From: an uncultured Sinobacteraceae bacterium
GTDB lineage: Bacteria; Pseudomonadota; Gammaproteobacteria; Steroidobacterales; Steroidobacteraceae
Direction of reading: 5' to 3'
DNA: 64,000 nucleotides
NCBI GenBank assembly: GCA_937902995.1
Contig: CALEKY010000108.1
Span: forward strand, 43,524-107,523
The translations under genes were made by a program, and so were the position numbers. Below, in pieces: positions 50,690 to 59,290 of this stretch (the stretch's first letter is position 1; each line of letters starts with the position of its first letter). The notes beneath the pieces were generated by a model that did no database searches, was not told the DNA's origin, and saw only the letters and a list, made by a program, of their open reading frames with translations.

Positions 50690-52482
50690 GGAAAGCTCTC
50701 GTCGCTCGCGTGCGGCATCTTGAGATGTGACTTCTGCATGTCCCAGGCGGCCGTCGGGCAACGTTCGGCGCACAACCCGCAGTGCACGCACAAGTTCTCG
50801 TCTTTCACCATGACGCGACCGGTTTGCTTGAGCGGCGCCGAGACGAACAACGGCTGTGAGCGGTTGAGCGCAGGCGCTTTCAATCGCTGACGCAGCTCTT
50901 CTTCGGGACCGTTCTTCGTCAGCGTCAGACAATCGACCGGGCAGATGTCGATGCAAGCATCACATTCGATGCACAGTTTCGCGTCGAAAACCGTTTGCAC
51001 GTCGCAGTTCAGACAGCGCTGCACCTCGACTTCGGTCTGCTCGGGCGTGAAGCCGAGCTCGACTTCGATGTTCACTTTCTTGAAGCGCTCCTTGAGCGAG
51101 ACGTGCGGCATCAGGCGGCGTTCGAGCGGGTTGTATTCGTTCTTATAGGCCCATTCGTGAATGCCCATCTTGCGGCTCGACAGCTCGAGCTGCGGTTTCG
51201 GGCGCTCGGCGACGTTCGCGCCTTGGCAGTACCGATGGATGCTGATCGCGGCTTGATGACCGTGCTCGACCGCCCAGATGATGTTCTTCGGCCCGAACGC
51301 CGCATCGCCGCCGAAGAACACGTTCTCGCGCGTCGATTGGAAGGTCACCGGATCGACTTTGGGCACGTGCCAGCGGTCGAACTCGATGCCGAGACCGTCT
51401 TCGATCCAGGGAAAAGCGTTCTCCTGGCCGATCGCGAGAATTACGTCGTCGCACGGAAAGAACGCTTCGCCGACGACGCGCTCGCCAGTGATGCGGCCGT
51501 TTGCATCGATGTCGTACTCCATGCGGTCGAACATCATGCCTTTCAGTTGTCCGTCCTCGACGACGAAAGCACGCGGGGCATGATTCACGACGATCTCGAC
51601 GTTTTCCTCTTCGGCGTCTTCCAGCTCCCACTCGGATGCCTTGAAGAACGCGCGCGGCTTGCGCGCCATGACCTTCACGTCGGTCGCACCGAGCCGCAGC
51701 GAGGTTCGGCAGCAATCCATCGCCGTGTTGCCGACGCCGATGATCAGCACGCGCTTGCCGATCGATTTCACGTGCTCGAAGGCGACCGACTCGAGCCAGT
51801 CGATGCCGATATGAATATGTTGCCGGACGGCCTCGGACGCGCGTCGTCCCGGCAGCTCGAGATCTTTGCCCTTCGGTGCGCCGCTGCCGACGAACACGGC
51901 GTCGAACTCGCCGGAGTCGAGCAATTGCTTGAGGCTCGTAATAGGCGTGTCGAGGCGCAGGTCGACGCCCATGTCGATGATGTAGCCGATCTCTTCGTCC
52001 AGGACCTCCGCCGGCAGCCGGAAAGCCGGAATGTTCGTGCGCATCAAGCCGCCCGGAGCGTGCCACTTCTCGAAGATCGTCACTTCGTAGCCGAGCGGCA
52101 TGAGATCGTTCGCGACGGTGAGCGACGCAGGTCCGGCACCGATGCAGGCGATCCGTTTGCCGTTCTTCGCACGCGTCGCCTTCGGTAAGCGATCGGCAAT
52201 TTCGCCGCGATGGTCGGCAGCGACTCGTTTCAAGCGGCAGATTGCGACCGGCTTGGTTTCGACACGTACGCGCCGGCACGCCGGCTCGCAAGGACGGTCG
52301 CACACGCGGCCGAGAATGCCTGGAAAGACGTTCGATGCACGATTGACGAGATACGCTTCGGTGAATCGCCCCTGGGCGATCAGACGGATGTATTCGGGAA
52401 CATCCGTGTGAGCCGGGCAAGCCCACTGACAATCGACGACGCGATGGTAATAGTCAGGATTTCTCGTATCGGTCGGTTCCAC
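50656..52482 (-). CDS. GltD-like FAD-dependent oxidoreductase with C-terminal 2[4Fe-4S] ferredoxin domain
   Basis: 608 residues. An N-terminal Fe-S helical domain (CQWACPAHTDVPEYI; VCDRPCEPACRR) is followed by two nucleotide-binding folds (IACIGAGPASLTVANDL for FAD; VLIIGVGNTAMDCCRTSLRL for NAD(P)H). The C-terminal ferredoxin has CIECDACIDICPVDC and CVHCGLCAERCP. It likely moves electrons between NAD(P)H and the ferredoxin used by the KorAB enzyme. First gene of the three-gene operon. A glutamate-synthase role is unlikely because no large subunit is present. Upstream lie two palindromes. Confidence 0.9.
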   Translation of the reverse strand: MEPTDTRNPDYYHRVVDCQWACPAHTDVPEYIRLIAQGRFTEAYLVNRASNVFPGILGRVCDRPCEPACRRVRVETKPVAICRLKRVAADHRGEIADRLPKATRAKNGKRIACIGAGPASLTVANDLMPLGYEVTIFEKWHAPGGLMRTNIPAFRLPAEVLDEEIGYIIDMGVDLRLDTPITSLKQLLDSGEFDAVFVGSGAPKGKDLELPGRRASEAVRQHIHIGIDWLESVAFEHVKSIGKRVLIIGVGNTAMDCCRTSLRLGATDVKVMARKPRAFFKASEWELEDAEEENVEIVVNHAPRAFVVEDGQLKGMMFDRMEYDIDANGRITGERVVGEAFFPCDDVILAIGQENAFPWIEDGLGIEFDRWHVPKVDPVTFQSTRENVFFGGDAAFGPKNIIWAVEHGHQAAISIHRYCQGANVAERPKPQLELSSRKMGIHEWAYKNEYNPLERRLMPHVSLKERFKKVNIEVELGFTPEQTEVEVQRCLNCDVQTVFDAKLCIECDACIDICPVDCLTLTKNGPEEELRQRLKAPALNRSQPLFVSAPLKQTGRVMVKDENLCVHCGLCAERCPTAAWDMQKSHLKMPHASDESFPCQQLPNLKTA

Positions 52483-52511
52483 CGCTACACAAGCCCCCTG
52501 TAGCCCGTCCA

Positions 52512-52578
52512 GATGTCAATAGATGACATCGCAACCGAATGATTGGTTCGGGAAGCGTATACCTGTTGACGAGGTATA
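52512..52578 (-). promoter_or_regulatory. two palindromes upstream of the 2-oxoacid oxidoreductase operon
   Basis: GATGTCA-ATAGA-TGACATC (52512-52530) and TATACCT-N7-AGGTATA (52558-52578) are both perfect 7-bp dyads within 100 bp of the operon start. The first overlaps TTGACA on the leftward strand, which could be a -35 box. They look like regulator-binding sites; the regulator is unknown. Confidence 0.45.
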
Positions 52579-52699
52579 AGAAGGGGGTATCGACACGCGC
52601 CTTCGTGCCGAAACTGCATTACGCGCCGGCAAGCGCGAGCAACGGACACCGAAACGGCCCGACAAGAATGCGAAGGTTGCGTCAGGTTGCGAGCGGCGC

Positions 52700-53944
52700 T
52701 TACAGGAATTCGGGGGAAATCACCGGTTCCAGGATGCGTCGGCGCGTGTCGAGCGACAAAGACTCCCAATGCACTTTACGGACGGCATTTTGCCGCAGCT
52801 CCCGATCGGTTGACACGCGGGTGCAGGCTTCATCGTGTTTCGGCGCGTGCCTGCTCAACAAGCGCGTCGAGCTCGAGCGCAAGATTTCGACGACGGCCGC
52901 GAGCACGGTGTCGTTGTTCGTGAGCGGACCGTGCGACTCCTGCACGTACCACGTGTTCGCCGGCGGCCAGAGCGCAAGTCTCGACGGCACCGTACCGTCG
53001 CCGTTGCGCGTCACGCGGTACTCGAACTGGTTGTCGACGAGACGCACGCCCGTGATCGTTTCCTGGCAAATGCCCGCAATCACGAAACAGCGCTCGTCCG
53101 CCGCGCACAGCCGCGCACGGCTCGCACGCGCGTGCGCAAGCAGGGTTTCGTCCGGTGCAAGCTCATCCTGGGGCCAGGACCGTACGTCGAACAGGTCGGG
53201 ACCTTCGCACAGCTCCGGCGACGGCAACATTTGATACAGGCCCGGCAGCGACAGAAACACATTGCGTGCGAGGTGCTCGGCGGTGTGCTGCTGATCGAGC
53301 GCCGCGATTTTGCGGACGGTCGGGTACACGCCGCGCAGAGCTTGAACGGGCGCAAAGGAACCGCCGTTCGGCGCGCCGAGCTGTACGAGCTTGCCGATGC
53401 GAGCATCGGTATCGAGCGTCATCGCCGCGCGCGCCACGAGCCCGCCCATGCTATGGGCGACGACGAGCACGTTGCGCTCGTCGCTCGACTCGATGTGCTC
53501 CAGGAGCTCGCGGCCGAGCTCGAACAGATCGCGTCGCCAATCGAAAGGAAAGAACCGCGGACGGAAACCGGCGATCTCGAGCAGCAGTTTCAGCTTCAAA
53601 TACCCCGGAAGCATGACGCCGCAGGCGTGGAGCCCGCGATTCGATGCGGCGAGCTCGAGAATGCCGCCGTTCGCTATCGCGATCGGATGCAGCCAGATGA
53701 TGTGCGGAATGTGCGCGCCGGTCACGCCGAGCTTCGAGCCCATGATGCCCGGCAGCACATAGACGACCGGCCCTTGCGGATTCGCACGCGTCGCGGCGAG
53801 CTTCGCGTAATGGCACAACTCGCGATAGAGCTGCTCGCCGAAATAGGCGCTCAAGAGATGCGCATGCGCTCCGGACCGCAGCAAGGCCACGATCTGTTCG
53901 TCGTGCAGATCGTTGAGATTCGGCGGGTGGGGTGCGGAGCTCAT
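52700..53944 (-). CDS. LCAT-like lipase/acyltransferase (alpha/beta hydrolase)
   Basis: 414 residues. LCAT/phospholipid-acyltransferase-type core: VVYVLPGIMGSKLGVTGAHI with IWLHP, nucleophile elbow in NVLVVAHSMGGLVARAAM, acid in RNGDGTVPSRLALWP and His in VQESHGPLTNN. There is no signal peptide, and it starts MSSAPHPPNLNDLHDEQIVA, so a cytoplasmic location is likely. The substrate may be a phospholipid or storage ester. ATG 53944 is directly downstream (21 bp) of the copper chaperone gene on the same strand. Confidence 0.82.
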   Translation of the reverse strand: MSSAPHPPNLNDLHDEQIVALLRSGAHAHLLSAYFGEQLYRELCHYAKLAATRANPQGPVVYVLPGIMGSKLGVTGAHIPHIIWLHPIAIANGGILELAASNRGLHACGVMLPGYLKLKLLLEIAGFRPRFFPFDWRRDLFELGRELLEHIESSDERNVLVVAHSMGGLVARAAMTLDTDARIGKLVQLGAPNGGSFAPVQALRGVYPTVRKIAALDQQHTAEHLARNVFLSLPGLYQMLPSPELCEGPDLFDVRSWPQDELAPDETLLAHARASRARLCAADERCFVIAGICQETITGVRLVDNQFEYRVTRNGDGTVPSRLALWPPANTWYVQESHGPLTNNDTVLAAVVEILRSSSTRLLSRHAPKHDEACTRVSTDRELRQNAVRKVHWESLSLDTRRRILEPVISPEFL

Positions 53945-53965
53945 GCAATGCGCGATCGGCTGCGC

Positions 53966-54403
53966 TCAGTGCACGTGCGCGTCGCCGGGCGCACGAATGT
54001 CCACCTCGACGGTGGCGGACGGCGCAGACTTGAACGTCAAGGTGAGCGGAAACCGTTCGCCGGCCTGAAGCGGAGTCTTCAGCCCGAGCAACATGAAATG
54101 CAGACCGCCGGGTTCGAAGACGACACGCTCGCCCGACGGCAGCGGTACGGAATCGACGGGCCGCATCTGCATCACGCCGTCGGCGTGCGTGACCGTGTGC
54201 ATCTCGACGCGCTCGGCGACCGGCGTCGTCGCACCGAGCAGCTCATCGGATTTGCTCGCGACGATCTCGGCATACGCGGCGGTCACAGTGCTCCCCGGCG
54301 GCGTTGCCCGCGCCCAAGCGTTGCTCACGGAGACAGCTCGATCGTCGGCGCTGCAGCCGGCGAGCAGCAATCCCATCCAAACGATGAATGCGCGCAATCT
54401 CAC
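53966..54403 (-). CDS. PCuAC-family copper chaperone lipoprotein
   Basis: 145 residues. A lipoprotein signal (MRLRAFIVWMGLLLAGC) and the copper-binding H/M motif, VEMHTVTHADGVMQMRPVDS then FEPGGLHFMLLGL (H...M...M...H-x-M), identify a PCuAC chaperone that delivers Cu(I) to cytochrome oxidase or Cu,Zn-SOD in the periplasm. A GTG start at 54403 gives the lipobox a normal position and overlaps the oxyR stop (GTGA); GGAG lies just upstream. The unusual neighbour is oxyR, suggesting peroxide-linked expression. Confidence 0.87.
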   Translation of the reverse strand: MRLRAFIVWMGLLLAGCSADDRAVSVSNAWARATPPGSTVTAAYAEIVASKSDELLGATTPVAERVEMHTVTHADGVMQMRPVDSVPLPSGERVVFEPGGLHFMLLGLKTPLQAGERFPLTLTFKSAPSATVEVDIRAPGDAHVH

Positions 54404-55296
54404 AAGCGCTCCTTCATGGTCGTGCGAATCACATCGCATACTGCCTGAATCGCCGCGGTGCGCGAGCTGCCCTTGCGCCAGACGGCGCCGACGGTGCGTG
54501 TCGGAATGGGCTTGGCGAACGACTTGACGGTCAGGCCCTGTCCGGAACCGAACGGCCCGCGCGTGGCGAGCTCCGGCAGCAACGTCACGCCGAGTCCCGC
54601 CGCTACCATTTGCCGCAACGTTTCCAAGCTCGTCGCGCGATACTCGTCGGCTTCTTTCACGTCGACGCGGCTGCAGACGTCGAGCGCTTGATCGCGCAGG
54701 CAATGTCCGTCTTCCAGCAAGAGCAGCGTCTCGCCCGTCAAATCGTCCAAGCGAACGGTCGAACGCTTGGCGAGCGGATGGCCGTTCGGCACCGCAACCG
54801 TGAAGTTCTCTTCGTAGAGCTCCGCAGCCTCGAGTCCGTCGAGGGCAACCGGTAGCGCGAGAATGCCGAGCTCGATCTCGCCGTTGCGCAGCTTTTCGAG
54901 CAGCGGCTGCGTCTGATACTCGTAGAGCATCAGCTTGAGCTTCGGGAGCTGTTTGCGGAGCTTCCGCGCAACGAGCGGCAACAAATACGGTCCGATCGTC
55001 GGGATCAGCGCAACTTTGAGCTTGCCCGACAACGGATCGTGCTCGTTGCGCGCAATCGAGATGATCTCGTCGCTTTCTTCCAGAATGCGGCGGGCGATCG
55101 GCAGAATCTTCTGCCCGGCTTCGGTGAGAGCGACTCGACGCGGATGACGTTCGATGAGCTGCACACCGAGATAGTTCTCGAGCTTCTTGATCTGTGCGGA
55201 CAGCGTCGGTTGGCTGACGTACGAACGTTCGGCGGCCTTGCCGAAGTGTTTGGTATCCGCAAGTGCGACGAAATAGCGCAGGTCCCGTAAATTCAC
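54400..55296 (-). CDS. oxyR: OxyR peroxide-sensing LysR regulator
   Basis: 298 residues. The N-terminal LTTR HTH (MNLRDLRYFVALADTKHFGK, AAERSYVSQPTLSAQIKKLE) is followed by the OxyR signature LEDGHCLRDQALDVCS. Redox cysteines C199 and C208 carry the E. coli numbers exactly, then RATSLETLRQMVAAGLGVTL. Peroxide forms the 199-208 disulfide and activates transcription of defence genes. GTG at 55296 is chosen because it gives the family-typical MNLRDL start. It is divergent from a NUDIX gene across 82 bp and coupled to the copper chaperone gene downstream. Confidence 0.95.
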   Translation of the reverse strand: MNLRDLRYFVALADTKHFGKAAERSYVSQPTLSAQIKKLENYLGVQLIERHPRRVALTEAGQKILPIARRILEESDEIISIARNEHDPLSGKLKVALIPTIGPYLLPLVARKLRKQLPKLKLMLYEYQTQPLLEKLRNGEIELGILALPVALDGLEAAELYEENFTVAVPNGHPLAKRSTVRLDDLTGETLLLLEDGHCLRDQALDVCSRVDVKEADEYRATSLETLRQMVAAGLGVTLLPELATRGPFGSGQGLTVKSFAKPIPTRTVGAVWRKGSSRTAAIQAVCDVIRTTMKERL

Positions 55297-55365
55297 GTTC
55301 GACGCTCCGATGGTCGACGGCTCTCGCAGGTAGTGTAGAGCAACCGCAAGCGAGCGCTTAAACGC

Positions 55366-55371
55366 TATACT
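55366..55371 (+). promoter_or_regulatory. candidate -10 box, possibly for a leaderless NUDIX transcript
   Basis: TATACT lies 7 bp before the NUDIX ATG, so a promoter here would start transcription at or next to the start codon. No good -35 box is visible at the usual distance; an activator such as OxyR from the divergent gene might substitute. Confidence 0.3.
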
Positions 55372-55378
55372 CCCCCTC

Positions 55379-55837
55379 ATGTCACCCCGACTCGTGCGAT
55401 TGTCGGCTGGGGTGGTCGTCGTGCGCGAGACCGCCGAAGGCTGGCGATACTTATTATTGCGGGCTTATACGCACTGGGATTTCCCGAAGGGCATGGTGGA
55501 ACCCGGCGAGGAGCCGCTGGACGCCGCGATCCGCGAGGTTCGCGAAGAGACCTTGATCGAGGATCTCGAGTTCGAATGGGGCTACGACTACATCGAGACC
55601 GGGCCCTACAGCCGCGGCAAGGTCGCGCGCTACTACCTCGCGCGCACGCGCACGAGCGCGGTCACGCTGCCGGTGATCGAAGAGCTCGGCCGCCCCGAAC
55701 ACAACGAGTACCGCTGGGTCGACGAAGCGACGGCGCTCAAGCTCGTTTCCGCACGTGTCGTGCCCATCGTCCAGTGGGCGGCGGCGAAGATTGCGGCAGC
55801 GGCAACGGCATCCGCTCCGCAAGAGGCGCGTGATTAG
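55379..55837 (+). CDS. NUDIX hydrolase (Ap4A-type)
   Basis: 152 residues. The NUDIX box is intact: G-M-V-E-P-G-E, then seven residues, then REVREET, within KGMVEPGEEPLDAAIREVRE. The N-terminal SAGVVVVRETAEGWRYLLLR and WDFPKG are typical of diadenosine tetraphosphatases. Ala-rich C-terminus. It hydrolyses nucleoside-diphosphate-linked compounds and may limit stress nucleotides. Its end overlaps the NDH-2 start by 8 bp, so the two are translated together. Confidence 0.88.
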   Translation: MSPRLVRLSAGVVVVRETAEGWRYLLLRAYTHWDFPKGMVEPGEEPLDAAIREVREETLIEDLEFEWGYDYIETGPYSRGKVARYYLARTRTSAVTLPVIEELGRPEHNEYRWVDEATALKLVSARVVPIVQWAAAKIAAAATASAPQEARD

Positions 55838-57101
55838 GGTTGTTATTGTTGGGGCCGGTTTCGCCGGCTTGAACGCCGCGAAGCGGCTGCAGCGAATCGC
55901 CCGCCTGGATATCACGGTCATCGATCGCGAGAACCATCATTTATTTCAGCCGCTGCTGTATCAGGTCGCGATGGCAGCGCTCAGTCCCGCCGACATTGCA
56001 GTACCGATCCGAACGTTGCTCCGGCGGCCGAACGTCAAAGTCATCAAAGCGAATGCCCGGCGTGTCGACCTCGACCGCCGCTGCGTGATTACCGATGCCG
56101 GCGAGTTCGTATACGACTACCTGCTGATCGCGTGCGGCGCGCAACACGCGTATTTCGGCCGCGAGGAATGGGAACCGTTTGCGCCTGGGCTCAAGAATCT
56201 TCCGCAGGCGACCGAAATTCGTCGTCGCGTGCTCGAAGCGTTCGAAGCGGCAGAACGCGCACAGGACGCCGCTTCGCGTCGGCGACTGTTGACCTTCGTG
56301 GTCGTCGGCGGCGGTCCGACCGGTGTCGAGCTGGCAGGTGCGATCGGCGAGATGAGCCGCTATACGCTCGCGCGCGATTTTCGCAGCATCGATCCGCGGC
56401 AAACCCGTGTCGTGCTCGTCGAAGCCGGTCCGCGCATCCTGCCTTCATTCGACGAGAATCTCGCGGCTCGTGCAGCGCGCGATCTGGAGTCGCTCGGCGT
56501 CCAAGTGTGGACGGGCGCACCGGTCACGGAGGTTTCGGCAGAGGGTGTGACGATCGGCGAAGAGAAACTCGCTGCAGCCACGGTGCTGTGGGCGGCGGGA
56601 GTGAAAGCTTCCGACATCGGCAGCACCCTCGGCGTGCCGCTCGATCGCGCCGGCCGCGTGATCGTCGGCCCGGATCTCACGATTCCAGGCCATCCGGAAG
56701 TTTTCGTCGCAGGCGATCTGGCTCACGCGAAAGGCGAGGACGGCAAGCCGCTGCCGGGCGTTGCGCTCGTAGCGATGCAGCAGGGCCTGTATTTCGCATC
56801 CGTCGTCGAACGCGAGACGAAAAACAAGGAACCGCAGGCACGCGAGCCGTTTCGTTATCGCGATCTCGGTTCCATGGCGACGATCGGACGCAGTCGCGCC
56901 ATCGCGGAGTTCGGCAGGTTGCGGCTGACCGGCTTGATCGCGTGGTGGTTCTGGTTGTTCGTGCACATCTATCGATTGAGCGGCTTTCGCAATCGACTTT
57001 CGGTGCTCATCCAGTGGGCGTGGTCCTATTGGACGTTCGGCCGCGGTGCGCGTCTGATCGTCGGCAAGGAATGGCAGTCCTACGGACGAGAAACGAAGTA
57101 A
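55830..57101 (+). CDS. ndh: type II NADH dehydrogenase (NDH-2)
   Basis: 423 residues. FAD-binding IRVVIVGAGFAGLNAAKRLQ at the extreme N-terminus, the NHHLFQPLLYQVAMAAL quinone-site motif, NADH-binding LTFVVVGGGPTGVELAGAIG, and the AxxQ-type VALVAMQQGLYFA with the C-terminal membrane-associating amphipathic helix region (GLIAWWFWLFVHIYRLSGFR). It transfers electrons from NADH to quinone at the inner membrane without proton pumping. A GTG at 55830, with AAGAGG upstream inside the NUDIX gene, gives the standard N-terminus. It is convergent with yajQ. Confidence 0.92.
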   Translation: MIRVVIVGAGFAGLNAAKRLQRIARLDITVIDRENHHLFQPLLYQVAMAALSPADIAVPIRTLLRRPNVKVIKANARRVDLDRRCVITDAGEFVYDYLLIACGAQHAYFGREEWEPFAPGLKNLPQATEIRRRVLEAFEAAERAQDAASRRRLLTFVVVGGGPTGVELAGAIGEMSRYTLARDFRSIDPRQTRVVLVEAGPRILPSFDENLAARAARDLESLGVQVWTGAPVTEVSAEGVTIGEEKLAAATVLWAAGVKASDIGSTLGVPLDRAGRVIVGPDLTIPGHPEVFVAGDLAHAKGEDGKPLPGVALVAMQQGLYFASVVERETKNKEPQAREPFRYRDLGSMATIGRSRAIAEFGRLRLTGLIAWWFWLFVHIYRLSGFRNRLSVLIQWAWSYWTFGRGARLIVGKEWQSYGRETK

Positions 57102-57134
57102 AGGCCTGCCGAACCGACGGACAACGGGCGCCGT

Positions 57135-57617
57135 TCAGTCTCGAAAATTCGTGAACTGCAGCGGCAGATCGAACTTCGCTGCGCGCACGAGCGCAATCGC
57201 TTCCTGAAGCGTGTCCTTGCTCTTGCCGCTCACGCGCACCTGCTTGTCCTGAATCGCGGCCTGCACCTTCAATTTCGAATCCTTGATCAAGCGCTGGATC
57301 TTCTTGCCGAGCTCGACGTCGATGCCGTGACGCAGCGTGACGATCTGCTTCGCCGACGATCCGGTGACGATCGGCTCGCTCGGCTGCATGCACTGGACGT
57401 CGACGCCGCGTTTCGCGAGCTTCATGCGCAGAATGTCCAACATCTGCTGCAGCTGAAATTCTGCCTGGGCGGTCATCGTCACGACGAAATCCTTGAGCTC
57501 GTACTTGGCGTTCGAGCCCTTGAAGTCGAAGCGCGTGCCGACCTCGCGATTGGCCTGGTCCACGGCGTTGGCGACCTCGTGTGCATTCAGCTCGGAAACG
57601 ATGTCGAAGGAAGGCAT
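57135..57617 (-). CDS. yajQ: YajQ family nucleotide-binding protein
   Basis: 160 residues, the normal family length. MPSFDIVSELNAHEVANAVD, VGTRFDFKGSNAKYELKDFV, the central LRHGIDVELGKKIQRLIKDS and the ending FDLPLQFTNFRD are near-invariant YajQ features. Family members bind nucleotides and, in some bacteria, cyclic di-GMP, acting with LysR regulators; exact role varies. ATG 57617 is preceded by AGGAA-type signals. Upstream, about 290 bp to the divergent efflux gene hold no other gene that I can see. Confidence 0.93.
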   Translation of the reverse strand: MPSFDIVSELNAHEVANAVDQANREVGTRFDFKGSNAKYELKDFVVTMTAQAEFQLQQMLDILRMKLAKRGVDVQCMQPSEPIVTGSSAKQIVTLRHGIDVELGKKIQRLIKDSKLKVQAAIQDKQVRVSGKSKDTLQEAIALVRAAKFDLPLQFTNFRD

Positions 57618-57911
57618 GAAAGTTCGGCGCTCGATTGACGTAGGTAAAAGGATAGCAAACCGACTCGGGCTTCTCCGGCATGCCTTATGTCGTTTTCGCG
57701 ACACTGCTCTGTATACAGCGTGCGGACCTCCCGCCGTCGAATGAATCTCTCGTAATGAGCTGCGGCTAGGGGCAAATGCTCTCTGAATTTTTTACGGCGA
57801 AAGAGTAACCTTTCGCACCCTCGCCGCGTCCAAGCACGCAAACGACTCGAGGCTTCCAACTCGGTTCTTGCATCGACGGGACCGATCCTCGAGGCTGCAT
57901 CGGAGCAACAA

Positions 57912-59219
57912 GTGACGAATCACGCATGGCAGCAATCCGCCGCATCGGCGGATTCCAACGAAGACACCGTGGAAAGCGATTCGAACGTCGACGAGCTCAC
58001 GACCCGATCGGCAAGCGTGCGCCCGTTTCCGGCACCTCATGCAACGGCGCCCGCGACTGAGGAACGCCCTCCGGCGCGCTCGAAGCGCATCATCGTTGCA
58101 ATCGTTTTGATAGCCGGCGCTGTTGTCGCTTGGGGCGCGTTGCGCAAACCTGCCGCGCCGCCGCAGGCTGCTCAGCCGGCCGTCGTTGCACCGCTCGAGC
58201 TCTCGAAAGTGGATGTCGCCGTTGCCGAACCGAGACCGCTGAGCCGCCGCTTGCCGCTGTCCGGCTCGCTCGCGCCTGTGGTTCAGGCGACCGTGAAGTC
58301 CAAAGTGGGCGGTGAAGTCGAAGAGCTCACGGTGCGCGAAGGTCAGGATGTGCGCGAGGGTCAAGTGATCGCGCGCCTGGATACGCGCAATCTCCAGGCG
58401 CAATACGATCGCGAGCTTGCCGCCGTCGAAAAGGCGCGCGCCGAACTCGAGCTTGCGAAGCTCAACCGCGAAAAGAATCGTGCGCTGCTCGAGCAGAAGT
58501 TCATCTCGCAAAACACGTTCGAGCAGACCGAGAGCGCTTATTTCGGTAGCGTCGCGAACTTGAAGTTGGCCGAGGCGCAAGCGCGGCTCGCGAAGATCAA
58601 CCTCGACGATGCCGTCATTCGCGCGCCGTTCAGCGGCACGATTGCACGTCGGCTCGTGCAGCCAGGCGAGAAAGTGTCGCCCGATGGCCCGATCGTGCAG
58701 CTCGTCGATCTTGGGGAGCTGCTTCTCGAGGCTGCCGTACCAGCCGCCGAGATTCCCGCCGTCAGGATCGGTCAAACCGCTCGTTTCACCGTCGGCGGGT
58801 TCGGCGATCGCGAATTCGTCGGCAACGTGCAGCGCATCAATCCGACGACGAGCGACGGATCGCGTGCGATCACGATCTACGTCGCCGTACCCAATCCCGA
58901 CCGTGCGCTCAAGGGCGGCATGTTCGCGCAGGGCGAGCTCATCCTGGATGCAGACGAGCCCGTGCTGTCGATTCCGTACTCCGCCGTGCGCTTCGAAGCC
59001 GGTTCGCCAATCGTCTATCTGCTCGCCGACGGCAAGATCGAACGACGCGCAGTGGTGATCGGCGAGCACGTCGAGGGAAGCGAGTTCGTGGAAGTGCGCT
59101 CGGGAGTGAAGCCGGGCGAGCGCGTCATCGTCGCGGACATCGGCGACCACAAGCCGGGCGATGCAGCATACGTGCGCGGCGAGCAATCGCCGGCGCCCGT
59201 CGCGACGACCGCCGGCTGA
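57912..59219 (+). CDS. RND efflux periplasmic adaptor (membrane fusion protein)
   Basis: 435 residues. An acidic cytoplasmic N-terminus and one helix (about 58-77) precede the adaptor body: lipoyl half VVQATVKSKVGGEVEELTVR, an alpha-helical hairpin (RELAAVEKARAELELAKLNR and on), second lipoyl half DDAVIRAPFSGTIARRLVQP, a beta-barrel (VDLGELLLEAAVPAAEI) and the membrane-proximal domain. It bridges the RND pump and an outer-membrane channel. GTG 57912 with GGAG upstream. The pump gene follows 71 bp downstream; no outer-membrane factor gene is nearby. Confidence 0.9.
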   Translation: MTNHAWQQSAASADSNEDTVESDSNVDELTTRSASVRPFPAPHATAPATEERPPARSKRIIVAIVLIAGAVVAWGALRKPAAPPQAAQPAVVAPLELSKVDVAVAEPRPLSRRLPLSGSLAPVVQATVKSKVGGEVEELTVREGQDVREGQVIARLDTRNLQAQYDRELAAVEKARAELELAKLNREKNRALLEQKFISQNTFEQTESAYFGSVANLKLAEAQARLAKINLDDAVIRAPFSGTIARRLVQPGEKVSPDGPIVQLVDLGELLLEAAVPAAEIPAVRIGQTARFTVGGFGDREFVGNVQRINPTTSDGSRAITIYVAVPNPDRALKGGMFAQGELILDADEPVLSIPYSAVRFEAGSPIVYLLADGKIERRAVVIGEHVEGSEFVEVRSGVKPGERVIVADIGDHKPGDAAYVRGEQSPAPVATTAG

Positions 59220-59290
59220 CGCGCAGCGCGGGCAATCCGCGCGCACGTCGCAACAGTTCGACAATCTTTCAGCGCTAGAGCCGCAGGCCT

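Noticed and set aside
50656..52482. glutamate synthase small subunit (gltD)
   Set aside because: The fold matches, but there is no gltB, an extra C-terminal ferredoxin domain is present and the gene overlaps the korA-like gene, pointing to an electron-transfer subunit of the 2-oxoacid oxidoreductase.
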